From an uncultured Planktomarina sp. (GTDB lineage: Bacteria; Pseudomonadota; Alphaproteobacteria; Rhodobacterales; Rhodobacteraceae): a stretch of DNA of 64,000 nucleotides. The first letter of the stretch is position 1, and the number at the start of each line of letters is the position of its first letter. Below the pieces are notes generated by a model. It made no database searches, was not told the DNA's origin, and was given only the letters and a program-made list of their open reading frames with translations. Shown here piece after piece: positions 1 through 10,378 of the stretch. The position numbers and the translations under genes were made by a program. The stretch covers positions 372,001 through 436,000 of the forward strand of contig CALSQF010000004.1 of NCBI GenBank assembly GCA_943788425.1, given 5' to 3'.

Positions 1-803
1 ATGTCGGGCAAAATCTTTCTGCTGATCTGCATATTTTGACTGTAGAGGAGCGTGCCATACAAAACCTAAACCATTGCGTGAAACGCTGTGATGTTGAGCT
101 GGCGGGCGTGGCCTCCTCGGCCTATGTCTCGGCCCATGCGGCTTTGGTTGAGGATGAGCAAGAGCTTGGTGCGGCCTGTATTGATATGGGTGGCGGGGCG
201 ACGGGCATTTCTGTTTTCTTCAAAAAACACCTGATTTATGCGGACAGCGTGCGGATGGGTGGGGATCATGTCACCAGCGACATCTCCATGGGTCTTCAAA
301 TTCCAACGGCGTCGGCCGAGCGGCTCAAAACCCTTCACGGCGGGGCAATGGCCATGGAGTTGGATGACCGCGAGATGATTGAAACCGGCGGCAATAGCGG
401 CGATTGGGAACATGATCGCCGCCAGGTGAGCCGGTCGGAACTGATCGGAATTATCCGCCCGAGAATTGAGGAAATTCTTGAAGATGTACGCGACCGGCTT
501 GATGCGGCAGGCTTTGACAATCTGCCCGGGAAACAAATCGTTTTGACCGGCGGGGCCAGTCAGCTCCCTGGGCTCGATGGTCTGGCGGCGCGCATTTTGG
601 GCCAAAACGTTCGCCTCGGTCGCCCCATTCGGGTGCAGGGTCTGCCGCAAGCGGCCACTGGACCGGCCTTCTCTGGTGTGGTGGGCTTGGCGGTCAATGC
701 GGCACATCCGCAAGATGAATGGTGGGACTTTGAAGTGCCACAACCCCAATTTGTCGGTCGTCCGCTGCGTCGCGCCCTGCGTTGGTTTCGCGACAATTGG
801 TAA
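1..803 (+). CDS. ftsA: FtsA, cell division actin homologue (5' end cut off by the window)
   Basis: The frame is open from the window edge (first whole codon at base 3), so this is the C-terminal part of a longer gene. FtsA is the actin-like ATPase that tethers FtsZ to the inner membrane and recruits later divisome proteins. The ATP-binding fold shows as IDMGGGATGISVF near the start and LTGGASQLPGLDGLA later, followed by the usual RLGRP and SGVVGLA strands. The end is shortly after LRRALRWFRDNW, which is the expected membrane-binding amphipathic tail. It is followed by ftsZ after a 163-bp gap, the normal dcw-cluster order. Confidence 0.95.
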   Translation, partial: VGQNLSADLHILTVEERAIQNLNHCVKRCDVELAGVASSAYVSAHAALVEDEQELGAACIDMGGGATGISVFFKKHLIYADSVRMGGDHVTSDISMGLQIPTASAERLKTLHGGAMAMELDDREMIETGGNSGDWEHDRRQVSRSELIGIIRPRIEEILEDVRDRLDAAGFDNLPGKQIVLTGGASQLPGLDGLAARILGQNVRLGRPIRVQGLPQAATGPAFSGVVGLAVNAAHPQDEWWDFEVPQPQFVGRPLRRALRWFRDNW

Positions 804-966
804 AAGGCCCTATGGTCAATAGCAAAATTTAGCGTAAATCGGCGTTTTCTATGCTATATTTTGTAAAAATAGAGACTTTTTTCGTGACGCGAGTCAAAAC
901 TGGTGTTACGTTGGTTGCAAATTGGTATGCCGCAGAGCAGTGCGGACAAAGCAGGTGGATAAAATA

Positions 967-2493
967 ATGGCTCTAAACTTAACCATGCCCGAGCAAGATG
1001 ACCTGAAACCCCGTATCACGGTCTTCGGTGTTGGTGGTGCCGGCGGTAATGCTGTTGATAATATGATTGAAAAAGAGCTTGAGGGCGTGGAATTTGTGGT
1101 TGCAAATACTGACGCGCAAGCTTTGCAGCAGTCAAAAGCTCCAGTGAAAATCCAAATGGGCCTGAAAGTTACGGAAGGTCTTGGTGCCGGGGCGAAAGCC
1201 ACCATTGGGGCTGCGGCTGCTGAAGAAAGCATTGAACAAATTGTTGACCAACTTGCCGGCGCGCATATGTGCTTTATCACCGCTGGCATGGGCGGTGGCA
1301 CAGGCACGGGGGCGGCGCCGATCATTGCGCAAGCGGCACGCGAGCTTGGCGTGTTGACGGTAGGTGTTGTGACCAAACCCTTCCAGTTCGAGGGTAGCAA
1401 GCGCATGCGTCAGGCCGAAGAGGGTGTTGAATCCTTGCAAAAGGTTGTTGACACGCTGATTATTATTCCAAACCAAAATCTGTTCCGCCTGGCCAATGAA
1501 AGTACCACATTTACGGATGCCTTCAGTATGGCAGATGATGTTCTTTATCAGGGCGTTAAAGGTGTGACAGACCTGATGGTCCGTCCGGGCCTGATTAACC
1601 TTGATTTTGCCGATGTGCGCGCCGTTATGGACGAAATGGGCAAGGCGATGATGGGAACAGGCGAGGCCGATGGAGAAAACCGCGCTGTTGAAGCGGCGGA
1701 TAAAGCGGTCTCTAATCCTTTACTGGATGAGATTAGCCTGCGTGGCGCCAAAGGAGTCTTGATTAATATCACTGGTGGTGCTGATTTGACCCTGTTTGAG
1801 TTGGACGAAGCCGCCAATCGCATTCGCGAAGAGGTCGATCCCGACGCGAATATTATTGTCGGTTCCACTTTGGACACGACTTTGGAAGGGGTCATGCGCG
1901 TGTCTGTGGTTGCTACGGGCATTGATGCGGAGCAATCCAACCATGCCTCTGCAATGCCGACGCGCCGTGCAGCGGCACAGACGGAAGCCGCGGCACCAGA
2001 AGTTGATCAAATGGCAGAGCAGCAGCCTGTTGCGCTTGAGTTCCCATTTGATACGGAGGCCGAAGAGCCGAGCGTTGCTGCGACAGCTGTAGCCGAAGAT
2101 GATATTCCCGCACCTGCCTATCAGCCGCAAATGGAAGAGCCCGAGCAAATTGTTATGCCTGAGCCAGCGGCCCCGGTGGCTTCTACTCCGGTTGCGCCTG
2201 GAACGCCAACACCGGAAGCAATGGCTCGGTTGCGCGCGGCTGTCGAGCGCGTGCCAGAGACGACTGTACCGCGGATGTCCCGTCCCTTTGGGGAGCCCGA
2301 CGCGCCTGCTAAGGGTAAATTTGGTATTAACTCATTGATAAATAAGATGACAGGGCAGGGCGATTCAGCTGCTTCAGAGCCCCGCGCCTCTGCGCCCTCG
2401 CTGAACCAACAGAGCTTTGAAGCTGATGAGACCGGGAACGAAGCGGATGACAGAATTGAGATACCGGCGTTTTTACGCCGACAGGCCAATTGA
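967..2493 (+). CDS. ftsZ: FtsZ, tubulin-like cell division GTPase
   Basis: FtsZ polymerises with GTP into the cytokinetic ring. The tubulin signature [10 protein letters not shown] lies near residue 109, after an N-terminal [11 protein letters not shown] nucleotide-binding loop. The GTPase core ends near residue 330. A long low-complexity Ala/Pro/Glu linker follows, then the C-terminal peptide EIPAFLRRQ that binds FtsA and other partners. Length is 508 residues, normal for alphaproteobacteria with a long linker. The frame is open further upstream, but ATG 967 is chosen because AGGTGG sits 8 nt before it and [10 protein letters not shown] matches the family start. Confidence 0.97.
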   Translation: MALNLTMPEQDDLKPRITVFGVGGAGGNAVDNMIEKELEGVEFVVANTDAQALQQSKAPVKIQMGLKVTEGLGAGAKATIGAAAAEESIEQIVDQLAGAHMCFITAGMGGGTGTGAAPIIAQAARELGVLTVGVVTKPFQFEGSKRMRQAEEGVESLQKVVDTLIIIPNQNLFRLANESTTFTDAFSMADDVLYQGVKGVTDLMVRPGLINLDFADVRAVMDEMGKAMMGTGEADGENRAVEAADKAVSNPLLDEISLRGAKGVLINITGGADLTLFELDEAANRIREEVDPDANIIVGSTLDTTLEGVMRVSVVATGIDAEQSNHASAMPTRRAAAQTEAAAPEVDQMAEQQPVALEFPFDTEAEEPSVAATAVAEDDIPAPAYQPQMEEPEQIVMPEPAAPVASTPVAPGTPTPEAMARLRAAVERVPETTVPRMSRPFGEPDAPAKGKFGINSLINKMTGQGDSAASEPRASAPSLNQQSFEADETGNEADDRIEIPAFLRRQAN

Positions 2494-2519
2494 TCCAAAG
2501 ATCCTCATGAACTGTAGAG

Positions 2520-2542
2520 AAGGCGCGAGATAGCGCCTTTTT
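2520..2542 (+). terminator. Rho-independent terminator after ftsZ
   Basis: A 7-bp stem (AAGGCGC paired with GCGCCTT) with a 6-nt loop runs straight into a five-T tract. It starts 26 bases after the ftsZ stop codon, so ftsZ transcription probably ends before lpxC, which would then need its own promoter in the AT-rich stretch 2543-2668. Confidence 0.8.
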
Positions 2543-2668
2543 AATACTTTAAATTAATACGTTATTTGTTTCGGCTTTAAAGAACGCGTTTGCTTGCTGA
2601 TCGCTTTTTGAGAATGTTTCAAATGGTTGCAAACTGTGAGTTGCGTCGAACGGGCACACAAACTAGCG

Positions 2669-3625
2669 ATGCAGCAGCAAACTTCTGGAAACTTTGAGGT
2701 CTTTTTGCAAAATACACTGAAATCAGACGTGGTGTTCACGGGCGTTGGTCTGCATTGCGGGCGTGATGTGACGCTGCGTGTTCGGCCAGCGGCCGCGCAA
2801 ACGGGCATTTGGTTTCGGCGCACAGATATCTCTGACACAGACCGATTCATTTCCGCCAATTGGCAATGCGCGGTGCATACAGCGCTTTGCACACGCCTGG
2901 TCAATTCTGATGGTGTGGGCGTATCGACGGTTGAGCATGTCATGGCTGCCATTGCGGGCTGCGGGATTAATAATGCTGTTCTTGAACTCGATGGGCCTGA
3001 GGTGCCGATTATGGACGGCTCCGCATTGGAGTTTGTTCGGGGGTTTTTGAAAGCCGGCGTGATTGAGCAAGCCGCACCCGTCCAGGTGCTGGAAATTTTA
3101 CAAGCGGTTGAAGTTCAGGAAAACGGCGCCTTTGCGGCTTTAATGCCCTTTGGCGGCATTGAGATGGATTTCTCAATCGACTTTCCAGACGCGGCGATTG
3201 GTCAGCAATCTAAAACGCTCAATCTCGCCAATGGAAGTTTTGTGCATGAGCTCTGCGACAGCCGAACTTTTTGCAGAAATTCTGATGTGCAGGTGATGCG
3301 CTCCAATGGTTTGGCCCTTGGTGGCACATTGATGAATGCGGTTGTCATTGAGGGTGCCGATGTTCTAAGCCCAGGCGGCATGCGTCACCCGGATGAACCG
3401 GTGCGTCATAAAATGTTGGATGCTATGGGTGATCTTGCGCTTGCAGGCGGCCCGATTATTGGCCGCTATGTCGGGCGGCGCGCCGGTCATACGCTGACCA
3501 ACAAACTGCTGCGCAAGCTCTTTGCTCAAACGGGTGCGTTTCGCTGGATGGATTGTGATGCTCATATGTCCGAGCGCCTGCCAGGTGCGGGATTGGTCCA
3601 AGAAGACGCGCAAAATTGCGCATAG
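2669..3625 (+). CDS. lpxC: LpxC, UDP-3-O-acyl-N-acetylglucosamine deacetylase
   Basis: LpxC is the zinc-dependent deacetylase that commits UDP-acyl-GlcNAc to lipid A synthesis in the cytoplasm. The N-terminal FTGVGLHCG and the zinc ligands are visible: His90 in VEHVMAAIAG, then His247 and Asp251 in the HKxxD motif (RHKMLDAMGD). Length from ATG 2669 is 318 residues, close to the usual 300-310. A TTG at 2627 would add 14 residues that look unlike the family, so the ATG is preferred, although no strong ribosome-binding site is seen for either. It lies between ftsZ and bamD as in other Rhodobacterales. Confidence 0.95.
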   Translation: MQQQTSGNFEVFLQNTLKSDVVFTGVGLHCGRDVTLRVRPAAAQTGIWFRRTDISDTDRFISANWQCAVHTALCTRLVNSDGVGVSTVEHVMAAIAGCGINNAVLELDGPEVPIMDGSALEFVRGFLKAGVIEQAAPVQVLEILQAVEVQENGAFAALMPFGGIEMDFSIDFPDAAIGQQSKTLNLANGSFVHELCDSRTFCRNSDVQVMRSNGLALGGTLMNAVVIEGADVLSPGGMRHPDEPVRHKMLDAMGDLALAGGPIIGRYVGRRAGHTLTNKLLRKLFAQTGAFRWMDCDAHMSERLPGAGLVQEDAQNCA

Positions 3626-3717
3626 TGGCGCGCTTACGGTAAAAAAATTTCACTCTTTCATTTTGCCACAAATATTTCTGTGCTAACTCTGTCTGTGAAT
3701 TAAGGATGAGGGTTACC

Positions 3718-4548
3718 ATGCGGTCTCACTATGTGATTCTTCTCTGTTTTTTGACAGTTGCGGTTGCAGGGTGCAGCTCGCTGAAAAATGAACCGAACGT
3801 CGATATTGATACCTATTCCGCCCAGGAGATTTACGGTCTGGCTGAGGATATGCTCGAGAAGAAGCGTCCACAGAATGCTGCGAAATATTTTAGCGAGATT
3901 GAACGGCTCTACCCTTATTCTGAATGGGCCAAGCGTGGTCTCATAATGCAGGCCTATAGTTTTCATCAAGATAAAGACTATGAAAACAGCCGCAGCGCAG
4001 CGCAACGCTACATTGATTTCTTTCCTGCCGCTGAAGATGCGGCCTATGCGCAGTATATACTGGCATTGAGCTATTACGATCAAATCTCCGAAGTTGGGCG
4101 AGACCAGGATATGACCATCAAAGCTTTGCAAGAATTGCGTCTTTTGATCGAACGTTACCCTGACAGCAAATACGCGAAAAACTCGACCGAAAAATTTGAT
4201 ATGGCGTTTAGCTTTTTGGCGGCAAAAGAGATGGAAATTGGCCGCTATTACTTGCAGCGCGGATATTACACCTCTGCGGCCAATCGGTTTCGCAAAGTGG
4301 TGCAAGAGTTTCGCACGACTGAACAAACTCCAGAGGCACTATATCGCCTGATAGAATGTTACCTGTCATTGGGTCTAAGGGGTGAGGCGCAATCTGCCGC
4401 TGCGATTTTGCAAGTAAACTACAGCAGCACGCAATGGCACGACGATAGTTTAATTTTGCTCAGTGGCGAGGGTCTGCTTCCTGATGCGGATGGGCAAAAC
4501 TGGCTCTCCACCATCTACCGACAGACGATCAAGGGCCAATGGTTGTAA
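3718..4548 (+). CDS. bamD: BamD, outer-membrane assembly lipoprotein
   Basis: This is the TPR-repeat lipoprotein of the BAM complex, which inserts beta-barrel proteins into the outer membrane. The N-terminus is a lipoprotein signal peptide with lipobox VAGC followed by SS. Tetratricopeptide-like helices follow, with the typical AAKYFSEIERLYPYSEWAKR repeat. Length is 276 residues, normal for the family. ATG 3718 is preferred over the in-frame ATG 3706 because GAGG lies 6 nt upstream of it. It is followed by recN after 16 bases, so the two are probably co-transcribed. Confidence 0.93.
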   Translation: MRSHYVILLCFLTVAVAGCSSLKNEPNVDIDTYSAQEIYGLAEDMLEKKRPQNAAKYFSEIERLYPYSEWAKRGLIMQAYSFHQDKDYENSRSAAQRYIDFFPAAEDAAYAQYILALSYYDQISEVGRDQDMTIKALQELRLLIERYPDSKYAKNSTEKFDMAFSFLAAKEMEIGRYYLQRGYYTSAANRFRKVVQEFRTTEQTPEALYRLIECYLSLGLRGEAQSAAAILQVNYSSTQWHDDSLILLSGEGLLPDADGQNWLSTIYRQTIKGQWL

Positions 4549-4564
4549 CCAAAGCGAGGCGGCG

Positions 4565-6217
4565 ATGCTGCGTGGGTTAAGCGTTCGTGACATATTGATC
4601 ATAGATCACTTGGAGCTGGATTTTCAGCCGGGGCTCAATGTGTTGACCGGGGAAACTGGAGCGGGCAAATCTATTTTGCTCGATTGCCTTGGCTTTGTTT
4701 TGGGATGGCGCGGTCGAGCGGAGCTCGTGCGCCAAGGGGCCGAGCAAGGCGAGGTGGTTGCTTGGTTTGACCTTCCGAGGGACCATCCGGTTAATGATAT
4801 CCTAAGAGACAGCGGGATTGAGCCCGAAGATGAGTTGTTCCTACGCAGGATAAACAGCCGCGATGGGCGCAAGACCGCTTTTGTGAATGATCGAAGGTGC
4901 TCGGGGCAGGTTCTGCGCCAAATTAGTGACACATTATTGGAGCTTCATGGGCAGCATGATGACCGTGGCCTATTGAATGTTAAGGGCCATATGGCGTTGC
5001 TCGATGATTTCGCGCAAGCAGCCCCCTTGCGTGACGAGACGCGCCAGGCTTGGCGTGCGCTTAGCCTGGCTAAGGCGGAACGCACCGCATTGGCTGCAAA
5101 GATTGAGGCTTTGGCGGCGGAGGAAAATTATCTGCGTTACACGGTCGATGAGCTGGAGGCTTTGGCCGTCCAGCATGGTGATGAAGGCCAATTGGATGCC
5201 AAACGTCGTTTGATGCAGGCGGCTTTTAAGATCCGCACCGATGTGACCAAGGCCCGTCAAGCGCTCTCACCCCAGGGTGCCGAGGGGCAAATCAGTGATG
5301 CCAGCCGTTGGCTAGTGGAAGCGGCCGAGCATATGGAGGGGCAATTGGATGCGGCGATCGAGGCTCTGGATGGCGCCTTGAATATGCTTGGGCAGAGCCA
5401 GCAAGAAATTGAGATTGTGTTGCAGGGTTTGAGTTTTAATGCCTTCGAGCTGGAACAAACTGAGGAAAGATTGTTCGCCATTCGGGCTGCGGCCCGCAAA
5501 CACGCGGTATTGTCCGATGAGCTGCCGAGTGTTGCTGCTGATTTGGGCGCGAAGCTACAGACTTTGACTAGTGGCACGGCTGGAGTTGATGCTTTGCAAC
5601 GCGAGGTGGATGCTGCTGAGGTGATTTATCTGCAAGCGGCAGAGCGGTTGCATGAGGCGCGCATGTCCGCAGCCGATGCGCTCGATCGGGCTATGGCCGC
5701 GGAGTTGGCACCGCTTAAGCTGGAGCGTGCGGTGTTTAAGACTGAGATTTCTCCAAACGAAGCGGGGCCAAATGGCACCGATACGGTCGCTTTTACCGTG
5801 GCCACCAATCCTGGCGCGCCAACTGGTGCTTTGGAGAAAATTGCCTCGGGAGGTGAATTGAGCCGCTTTCTTTTGGCACTCAAAGTCTGCTTGTCGGAGC
5901 GCACGCTTCAGCGCACTATGATCTTTGATGAGATTGATCGTGGTGTCGGGGGTGCAACAGCCGATGCGGTTGGGCGGCGTTTGGCGCAATTGGGGGCCGA
6001 CGGGCAAGTCTTGGTCGTGACCCATTCTCCGCAGGTCGCGGCGCTGGGTTCGGCGCATTGGCGCGTTGAAAAACTGGTAGAAGATGACAAAACGCTGTCA
6101 ACGGTTGTAGCTCTAATGCCAGAGGAGCGGGTGGATGAAATTGCCCGCATGTTGGCGGGGGATGTGATCACCGATGAGGCCCGCGGCGCGGCCCGCTCGT
6201 TACTGGGTGCGCTTTAG
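4565..6217 (+). CDS. recN: RecN, SMC-like DNA repair ATPase
   Basis: RecN is an SMC-family ATPase that acts early in double-strand break repair. The Walker A motif GETGAGKS is at residues 29-36, a long coiled-coil-rich middle covers about 150-370, and the C-terminal head has the signature ASGGELSRF and Walker B DEIDRGVGG. Length is 550 residues, as expected. ATG 4565 is chosen over upstream in-frame codons that lie inside bamD because GAGG precedes it and MLRGLSVRDILIIDHL is the family start. The 3' end overlaps the convergent DUF427 gene by 4 bases. Confidence 0.95.
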   Translation: MLRGLSVRDILIIDHLELDFQPGLNVLTGETGAGKSILLDCLGFVLGWRGRAELVRQGAEQGEVVAWFDLPRDHPVNDILRDSGIEPEDELFLRRINSRDGRKTAFVNDRRCSGQVLRQISDTLLELHGQHDDRGLLNVKGHMALLDDFAQAAPLRDETRQAWRALSLAKAERTALAAKIEALAAEENYLRYTVDELEALAVQHGDEGQLDAKRRLMQAAFKIRTDVTKARQALSPQGAEGQISDASRWLVEAAEHMEGQLDAAIEALDGALNMLGQSQQEIEIVLQGLSFNAFELEQTEERLFAIRAAARKHAVLSDELPSVAADLGAKLQTLTSGTAGVDALQREVDAAEVIYLQAAERLHEARMSAADALDRAMAAELAPLKLERAVFKTEISPNEAGPNGTDTVAFTVATNPGAPTGALEKIASGGELSRFLLALKVCLSERTLQRTMIFDEIDRGVGGATADAVGRRLAQLGADGQVLVVTHSPQVAALGSAHWRVEKLVEDDKTLSTVVALMPEERVDEIARMLAGDVITDEARGAARSLLGAL

Positions 6218-6558
6218 ACCTGTTCTATGGTGATTTTATCATTGAGATAAAATGCCAAATGATCCTTGATTCTGACCAAGTCTTTTTTTGGCGCCTCATA
6301 GCTCCAAGCCACGTTTTCAATTGGTCCATTTTTGGTAATGATCGAGAAATAACGAGCATCGCCTTTATGAGGACAATGGAAGATTTTGTCAGTTTGGTCC
6401 AGAAATGCCATGGCGATGTCATCGCGGGGAAAATAGATCACCGGGTCATAGCCCCGCTCTGTAAGCTCCAAAGCTCTGCAGGTTTCGGCGATAACTGCGC
6501 CTGCGGCGCGGATGGACCATTTGCCTGACAAGGCTCCAATTTTTATATATTCTGTCAT
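6214..6558 (-). CDS. DUF427 domain protein
   Basis: A 114-residue single-domain DUF427 protein with the family core RALELTERGYDPVIYFPRDD, CPHKGDARYFS and VAWSYEAP. The fold is a small beta-barrel of unknown biochemical function. An in-frame TTG at 6576 would add six residues; ATG 6558 (MTEYIKIG) is more like the family. It converges on recN with a 4-base overlap and lies 33 bases after the aminopeptidase gene on the same strand, so it may be the last gene of that transcript. Confidence 0.8.
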   Translation of the reverse strand: MTEYIKIGALSGKWSIRAAGAVIAETCRALELTERGYDPVIYFPRDDIAMAFLDQTDKIFHCPHKGDARYFSIITKNGPIENVAWSYEAPKKDLVRIKDHLAFYLNDKITIEQV

Positions 6559-6591
6559 GATGGGTCTTTGTCCCAATCTCTGCGGTCGGTG

Positions 6592-8382
6592 TCAAATGCT
6601 ACGCGTGGCCTGTGCCAACCATTGAACTGTTGGTGGCGCCAGCAGAGGCGCGAGTTTTGCATAGACCTCGTGATGGTAGGCGTTCAGCCAATTTTTCTCG
6701 CTCTTTGTCAGTTCGGACGCCTCAATCAAGCGCAGGTCAATGGGTGCGTAGGTGAGTGTTTCAAAGGCCAGCATGGCGCGATCATCGCCACCTGGCAATG
6801 GCTCTGCTTCAATGACCGTGATGAGGTTTTCGATACGAATGCCAAAGGCATCGGGACGATAGTAACCTGGCTCATTCGACAGGATCATGCCCCGCTGCAA
6901 CGGCACATCACCGGCACGCGACAGCCGTTGCGGCCCCTCGTGAACCGACAGGAAACTGCCAACCCCATGTCCAGTGCCGTGGTCATAATCCTGCCCTGCG
7001 GCCCAGAGGGGTGCGCGGGCAATAGCATCAATATCGCGGCCCGCCAATCCTTTGGGAAAGCGCAGCTGCGATATGGCAATCATGCCCCTCAGTACCCTTG
7101 TGAAGGCTTGCCGCATCTCTCGGCTGGGATTGCCAATTGGCAATGTGCGGGTGATGTCGGTGGTACCATCTTGATATTGCGCACCGCTATCGACCAACAA
7201 AAGGCTGTCAAGATCCAACGGGCGGTTGCTCGCCTCGGTGACCCGATAATGCACCACGGCCCCATGTGGGCCAGATCCGCTGATTGTGTCAAAGCTGATG
7301 TCATGCAACAGATTGGTGGCGGCGCGGTAGCTCTCAAGCTGCTTTACAATGTCAATTTCACTGAGCTTGGAAGGATCGGCACTGTCAAACCAGGCCAGAA
7401 ACCGCACCACCGCCGCGCCATCGCGCAGATGCGCAGCCCGGCAGCCCTCCAGTTCCCTGCGCGTCTTGCAGGCTTTCGGCAGGCTACAGGGATCCACACC
7501 GCATAAAATCTTTGCTGGGCCGGCTGACAGCGCGTCGAAGGCGGCTTGTGGCAAGGAAGCTGGCTCAATCAGAACGGTGCCTGTGAGGTCTTTGAGCTGT
7601 CCGGGAAAGGCGTCCCAAGGGGCAAGCGTGACAGTTTCAGGCAGAATCAAATTTGCAAATTTCATTTCATCGCCAAAGAGTGTTAGCTTGCCATTGGCGC
7701 CTAACAGCCCGAAACACTGGGCAATCGGTGTGCGCGGCACATCACGGCCACGCAGATTGAGCAGCCAACACAAGCTGTCTGGTAGGGTGATCACAGCTGT
7801 TTGCGCAGCTTGCGCTGCAATGGAAGCGCCCAGACGGCGGATTTTAGCTTCAGCGGTCTCGCCGCAAAGATTCGGTGGATGCGCCCAGGCAGGGGCGTTG
7901 GGCGGGGTTGGACGATCCGTCCAAATGGCGTCCACCCCATTCGAGCAGGCCACCAGTGACATGCCGCTGCCTTCCAATCCGGCGCGCAGAGTTTCGATCT
8001 GCTCGACTGTATGCAGCCAAGGATCAAAGCCGATGACCGCGCCCGGAGCAGCGGTGTTCCTAAGCCATTCATGTAAGGGTGTTTCTGGCCAATGTACGGG
8101 CGTGAAATCTTCCGCCACCTGTTCGCATACCTGTAGTCGGTAGCGCCCATCGATAAAGATGCCAGCTGTGGTTTCCAAAATACAGGCAAACCCAGCGGAT
8201 CCAGTAAATCCGGTGAGCCAAGACAGGCGCTCATCGCAGGCGGCCACATATTCGCCTTGGTGGCGGTCGGCCCGTGGAACGATAAAGCCATTCAGCCTAT
8301 TTTGTTCCATCCAACCGCACAATTGGGCCAAGCGCGGCGGGCCCTGCTCGGGGGAGGATGGGGAGTTAAATGTTTGCAACAT
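6592..8382 (-). CDS. pepP: Xaa-Pro aminopeptidase (M24B, eukaryote-type long form)
   Basis: This metallopeptidase removes an N-terminal residue preceding proline. The 596-residue length matches the three-domain XPNPEP1-like form: two N-terminal creatinase-type domains and a C-terminal pita-bread domain. All five dinuclear-metal ligands can be placed: Asp398 and Asp409 (DSGAQYQDGTTDITR), His472 (GHGVGSF), Glu504 (SNEPGYY) and Glu518 (RIENLI), with the extra active-site His481 in HEGP. The ATG at 8382 begins MLQTFNSPSS. It reads away from cobT on the same strand after an 86-bp gap. The symbol is used in the broad sense of the family. Confidence 0.92.
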   Translation of the reverse strand: MLQTFNSPSSPEQGPPRLAQLCGWMEQNRLNGFIVPRADRHQGEYVAACDERLSWLTGFTGSAGFACILETTAGIFIDGRYRLQVCEQVAEDFTPVHWPETPLHEWLRNTAAPGAVIGFDPWLHTVEQIETLRAGLEGSGMSLVACSNGVDAIWTDRPTPPNAPAWAHPPNLCGETAEAKIRRLGASIAAQAAQTAVITLPDSLCWLLNLRGRDVPRTPIAQCFGLLGANGKLTLFGDEMKFANLILPETVTLAPWDAFPGQLKDLTGTVLIEPASLPQAAFDALSAGPAKILCGVDPCSLPKACKTRRELEGCRAAHLRDGAAVVRFLAWFDSADPSKLSEIDIVKQLESYRAATNLLHDISFDTISGSGPHGAVVHYRVTEASNRPLDLDSLLLVDSGAQYQDGTTDITRTLPIGNPSREMRQAFTRVLRGMIAISQLRFPKGLAGRDIDAIARAPLWAAGQDYDHGTGHGVGSFLSVHEGPQRLSRAGDVPLQRGMILSNEPGYYRPDAFGIRIENLITVIEAEPLPGGDDRAMLAFETLTYAPIDLRLIEASELTKSEKNWLNAYHHEVYAKLAPLLAPPTVQWLAQATRSI

Positions 8383-8468
8383 GGAATGGCGCCTTGTTCA
8401 GCAAGAGATAGTGCACGCAGATTGAGCCAAGGCCGGCGCGGCGGCAAGGGAGAATTTGCGTTCTGGAC

Positions 8469-10343
8469 TTATCCGGTCCGTTTGAGGCCCATGACGCGCG
8501 CGCGCGCGCGCGCATCGCTCTCAAACAGGGCGGCGAGCTGTTCGGTCATGGCCCCGGCCAATTGTTCCACATCGGTAATGGTGACTGCACGATCGTAGTA
8601 GCGTGTCACGTCATGGCCAATACCAATCGCCAAGAGCTCAACCTGCTGGCGCTTTTCGACCATAGCAATCACATCTCGAAGGTGTTTTTCTAAGTAATTG
8701 GCAGGATTGACCGAAAGCGTGCTGTCATCGACCGGCGCCCCGTCGGAAATCACCATCAAAATTTTTCGAGACTCATGGCGCACGGCCATGCGGCGATGCG
8801 CCCATTCCAGAGCTTCGCCGTCGATGTTCTCTTTGAGCAACCCCTCTTTCATCATCAGGCCAAGATTTGGCCGGGCGCGGCGCCAGGGGGCATCCGCGCT
8901 TTTGTAAATGATATGGCGCAGATCATTGAGACGGCCTGGACCCTGCGGCCGGCCTTCCGCGAGCCATTCCTCACGGCTTTGCCCGCCTTTCCAGGCGCGG
9001 GTGGTGAAGCCCAAAATTTCTACCTTCACGCTACAGCGCTCTAAGGTGCGGGCCAGCACATCAGCGCAGATGGCTGCAATGGAGATGGGGCGACCGCGCA
9101 TAGAGCCGGAATTGTCGAGCAACAGCGTCACGCAGGTGTCGCGGAATTCGGTGTCTTTTTCGACCTTAAAAGACAGGGGCGTTGTGGGGTTGGCAATCAC
9201 CCGCGCTAAACGCCCCGCGTCTAAAGTGCCCTCTTCAAGATCGAATTCCCAACTGCGGTTTTGCTGTGCCTGCAAGCGGCGCTGTAGCTTGTTGGCCAGG
9301 CGGCTAACGGCCCCTTTCAAAGGTTCAAGCTGTTGATCAAGATAGGCACGTAGGCGTTCCAGCTCTTGCGGCTCCGCCAAATCTTCCGCCCTAATTTCTT
9401 CATCAAATTCCGTACGATAGACCATATATTGCGGATCTGCATCAGAGACGGGTTGCGGTACAGGTGGCTCCAGAGGGGCTTCGCCCTCTGGCAGTTCCAT
9501 TTCTTCACCCATGTCGCTATCGGCCATGTCATCCATGGAGACTTGCGCCGTTGAGGCATCTTGCTGCTTGTCTTGGCTCTGTTCTGGATTGGCGTCATCT
9601 TGTTCTTCAGCATCGTCGTCTTCGCCGGTGCTGTCGGGTTGATCGTCTTGATCTTCATCGGCTTCGGCCTGGTCTTCGGCGTCCTCATCTTCGAAATCGG
9701 GATCGTCACCGAGCTGGTCACCATATCCCAAATCTTGGATGATCTTGCGCGTAAATTTTGCAAATTCCGCTTGATCGGCCAAAATGTCGTCGATCGAGCC
9801 GAGACTGCCGCCGGTTTGTCCTTCAATAAAATCACGCCAAAGATTCATCACATTGGCAGCATCAGGGGGCAGGTCCCGTCCGGTGGCGAGGTGACGCACC
9901 AGATAGCCGGCGGCCGTTGCCAGTGGTGCTTGGCTGGCTTCGCGAATATCGCCAAAGCCCTGACGCAAAGCTTCATTCTCAATCTTTGCATCAATATTGG
10001 TATGGGTGCCGGGCATGGCGCGGGCGCCAACGGCTTCGCAGCGCGCTGTTTCCATCGCATCATAGATGTCACAGGCCATTTGCCCCTGTGGGACATAGCG
10101 GTCGAATGTGCTCGCGTCGTGGAATTTATGGCGCAGAGCCAGAGCGTCAGCTGTGCCGCGAGCCAAACGCACCTCTTGCGCAGTCAACCGTCGGCTGACC
10201 TGTGGCAGTCTGATGGAATCGTTGGTGGAGCCCGGAGGATCCACCGAATAGGTGACCGACAGCTCAGCATCATCGGCCATCACCTTGGTCGCTTCGGCCA
10301 GTGCCTTTTTGAACGGATCGGCAGGATTGTCGTTATTTTGCAT
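8469..10343 (-). CDS. cobT: CobT, aerobic cobaltochelatase subunit
   Basis: CobT is the large VWA-domain subunit which, with CobS, forms the AAA+ motor of the CobNST cobalt chelatase (hydrogenobyrinic acid a,c-diamide to the cobalt form). The protein has an N-terminal helical part, a very acidic middle (about residues 210-290, rich in Asp/Glu/Gln) and a C-terminal VWA domain with the MIDAS motif [11 protein letters not shown]. Length is 624 residues. ATG 10343 is used; the preceding in-frame codon is TTG. cobS lies 35 bases upstream in the same direction, forming an operon. Near its 3' end the gene contains a 19-base pure CG alternation encoding Ala-Arg repeats. Confidence 0.95.
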   Translation of the reverse strand: MQNNDNPADPFKKALAEATKVMADDAELSVTYSVDPPGSTNDSIRLPQVSRRLTAQEVRLARGTADALALRHKFHDASTFDRYVPQGQMACDIYDAMETARCEAVGARAMPGTHTNIDAKIENEALRQGFGDIREASQAPLATAAGYLVRHLATGRDLPPDAANVMNLWRDFIEGQTGGSLGSIDDILADQAEFAKFTRKIIQDLGYGDQLGDDPDFEDEDAEDQAEADEDQDDQPDSTGEDDDAEEQDDANPEQSQDKQQDASTAQVSMDDMADSDMGEEMELPEGEAPLEPPVPQPVSDADPQYMVYRTEFDEEIRAEDLAEPQELERLRAYLDQQLEPLKGAVSRLANKLQRRLQAQQNRSWEFDLEEGTLDAGRLARVIANPTTPLSFKVEKDTEFRDTCVTLLLDNSGSMRGRPISIAAICADVLARTLERCSVKVEILGFTTRAWKGGQSREEWLAEGRPQGPGRLNDLRHIIYKSADAPWRRARPNLGLMMKEGLLKENIDGEALEWAHRRMAVRHESRKILMVISDGAPVDDSTLSVNPANYLEKHLRDVIAMVEKRQQVELLAIGIGHDVTRYYDRAVTITDVEQLAGAMTEQLAALFESDARARARVMGLKRTG

Positions 10344-10378
10344 CAATATGATCCACTTGGGGCCCGCTCAATCGGGGC

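Noticed and set aside
66-749. A 227-residue minus-strand open frame opposite ftsA
   Set aside because: ftsA motifs are clear in the plus strand; the shadow has no domain features.
6568-8143. Two long plus-strand open frames opposite the Xaa-Pro aminopeptidase
   Set aside because: All metal ligands of the aminopeptidase are on the minus strand; the opposite frames are Arg/Ser/Cys-rich shadows.
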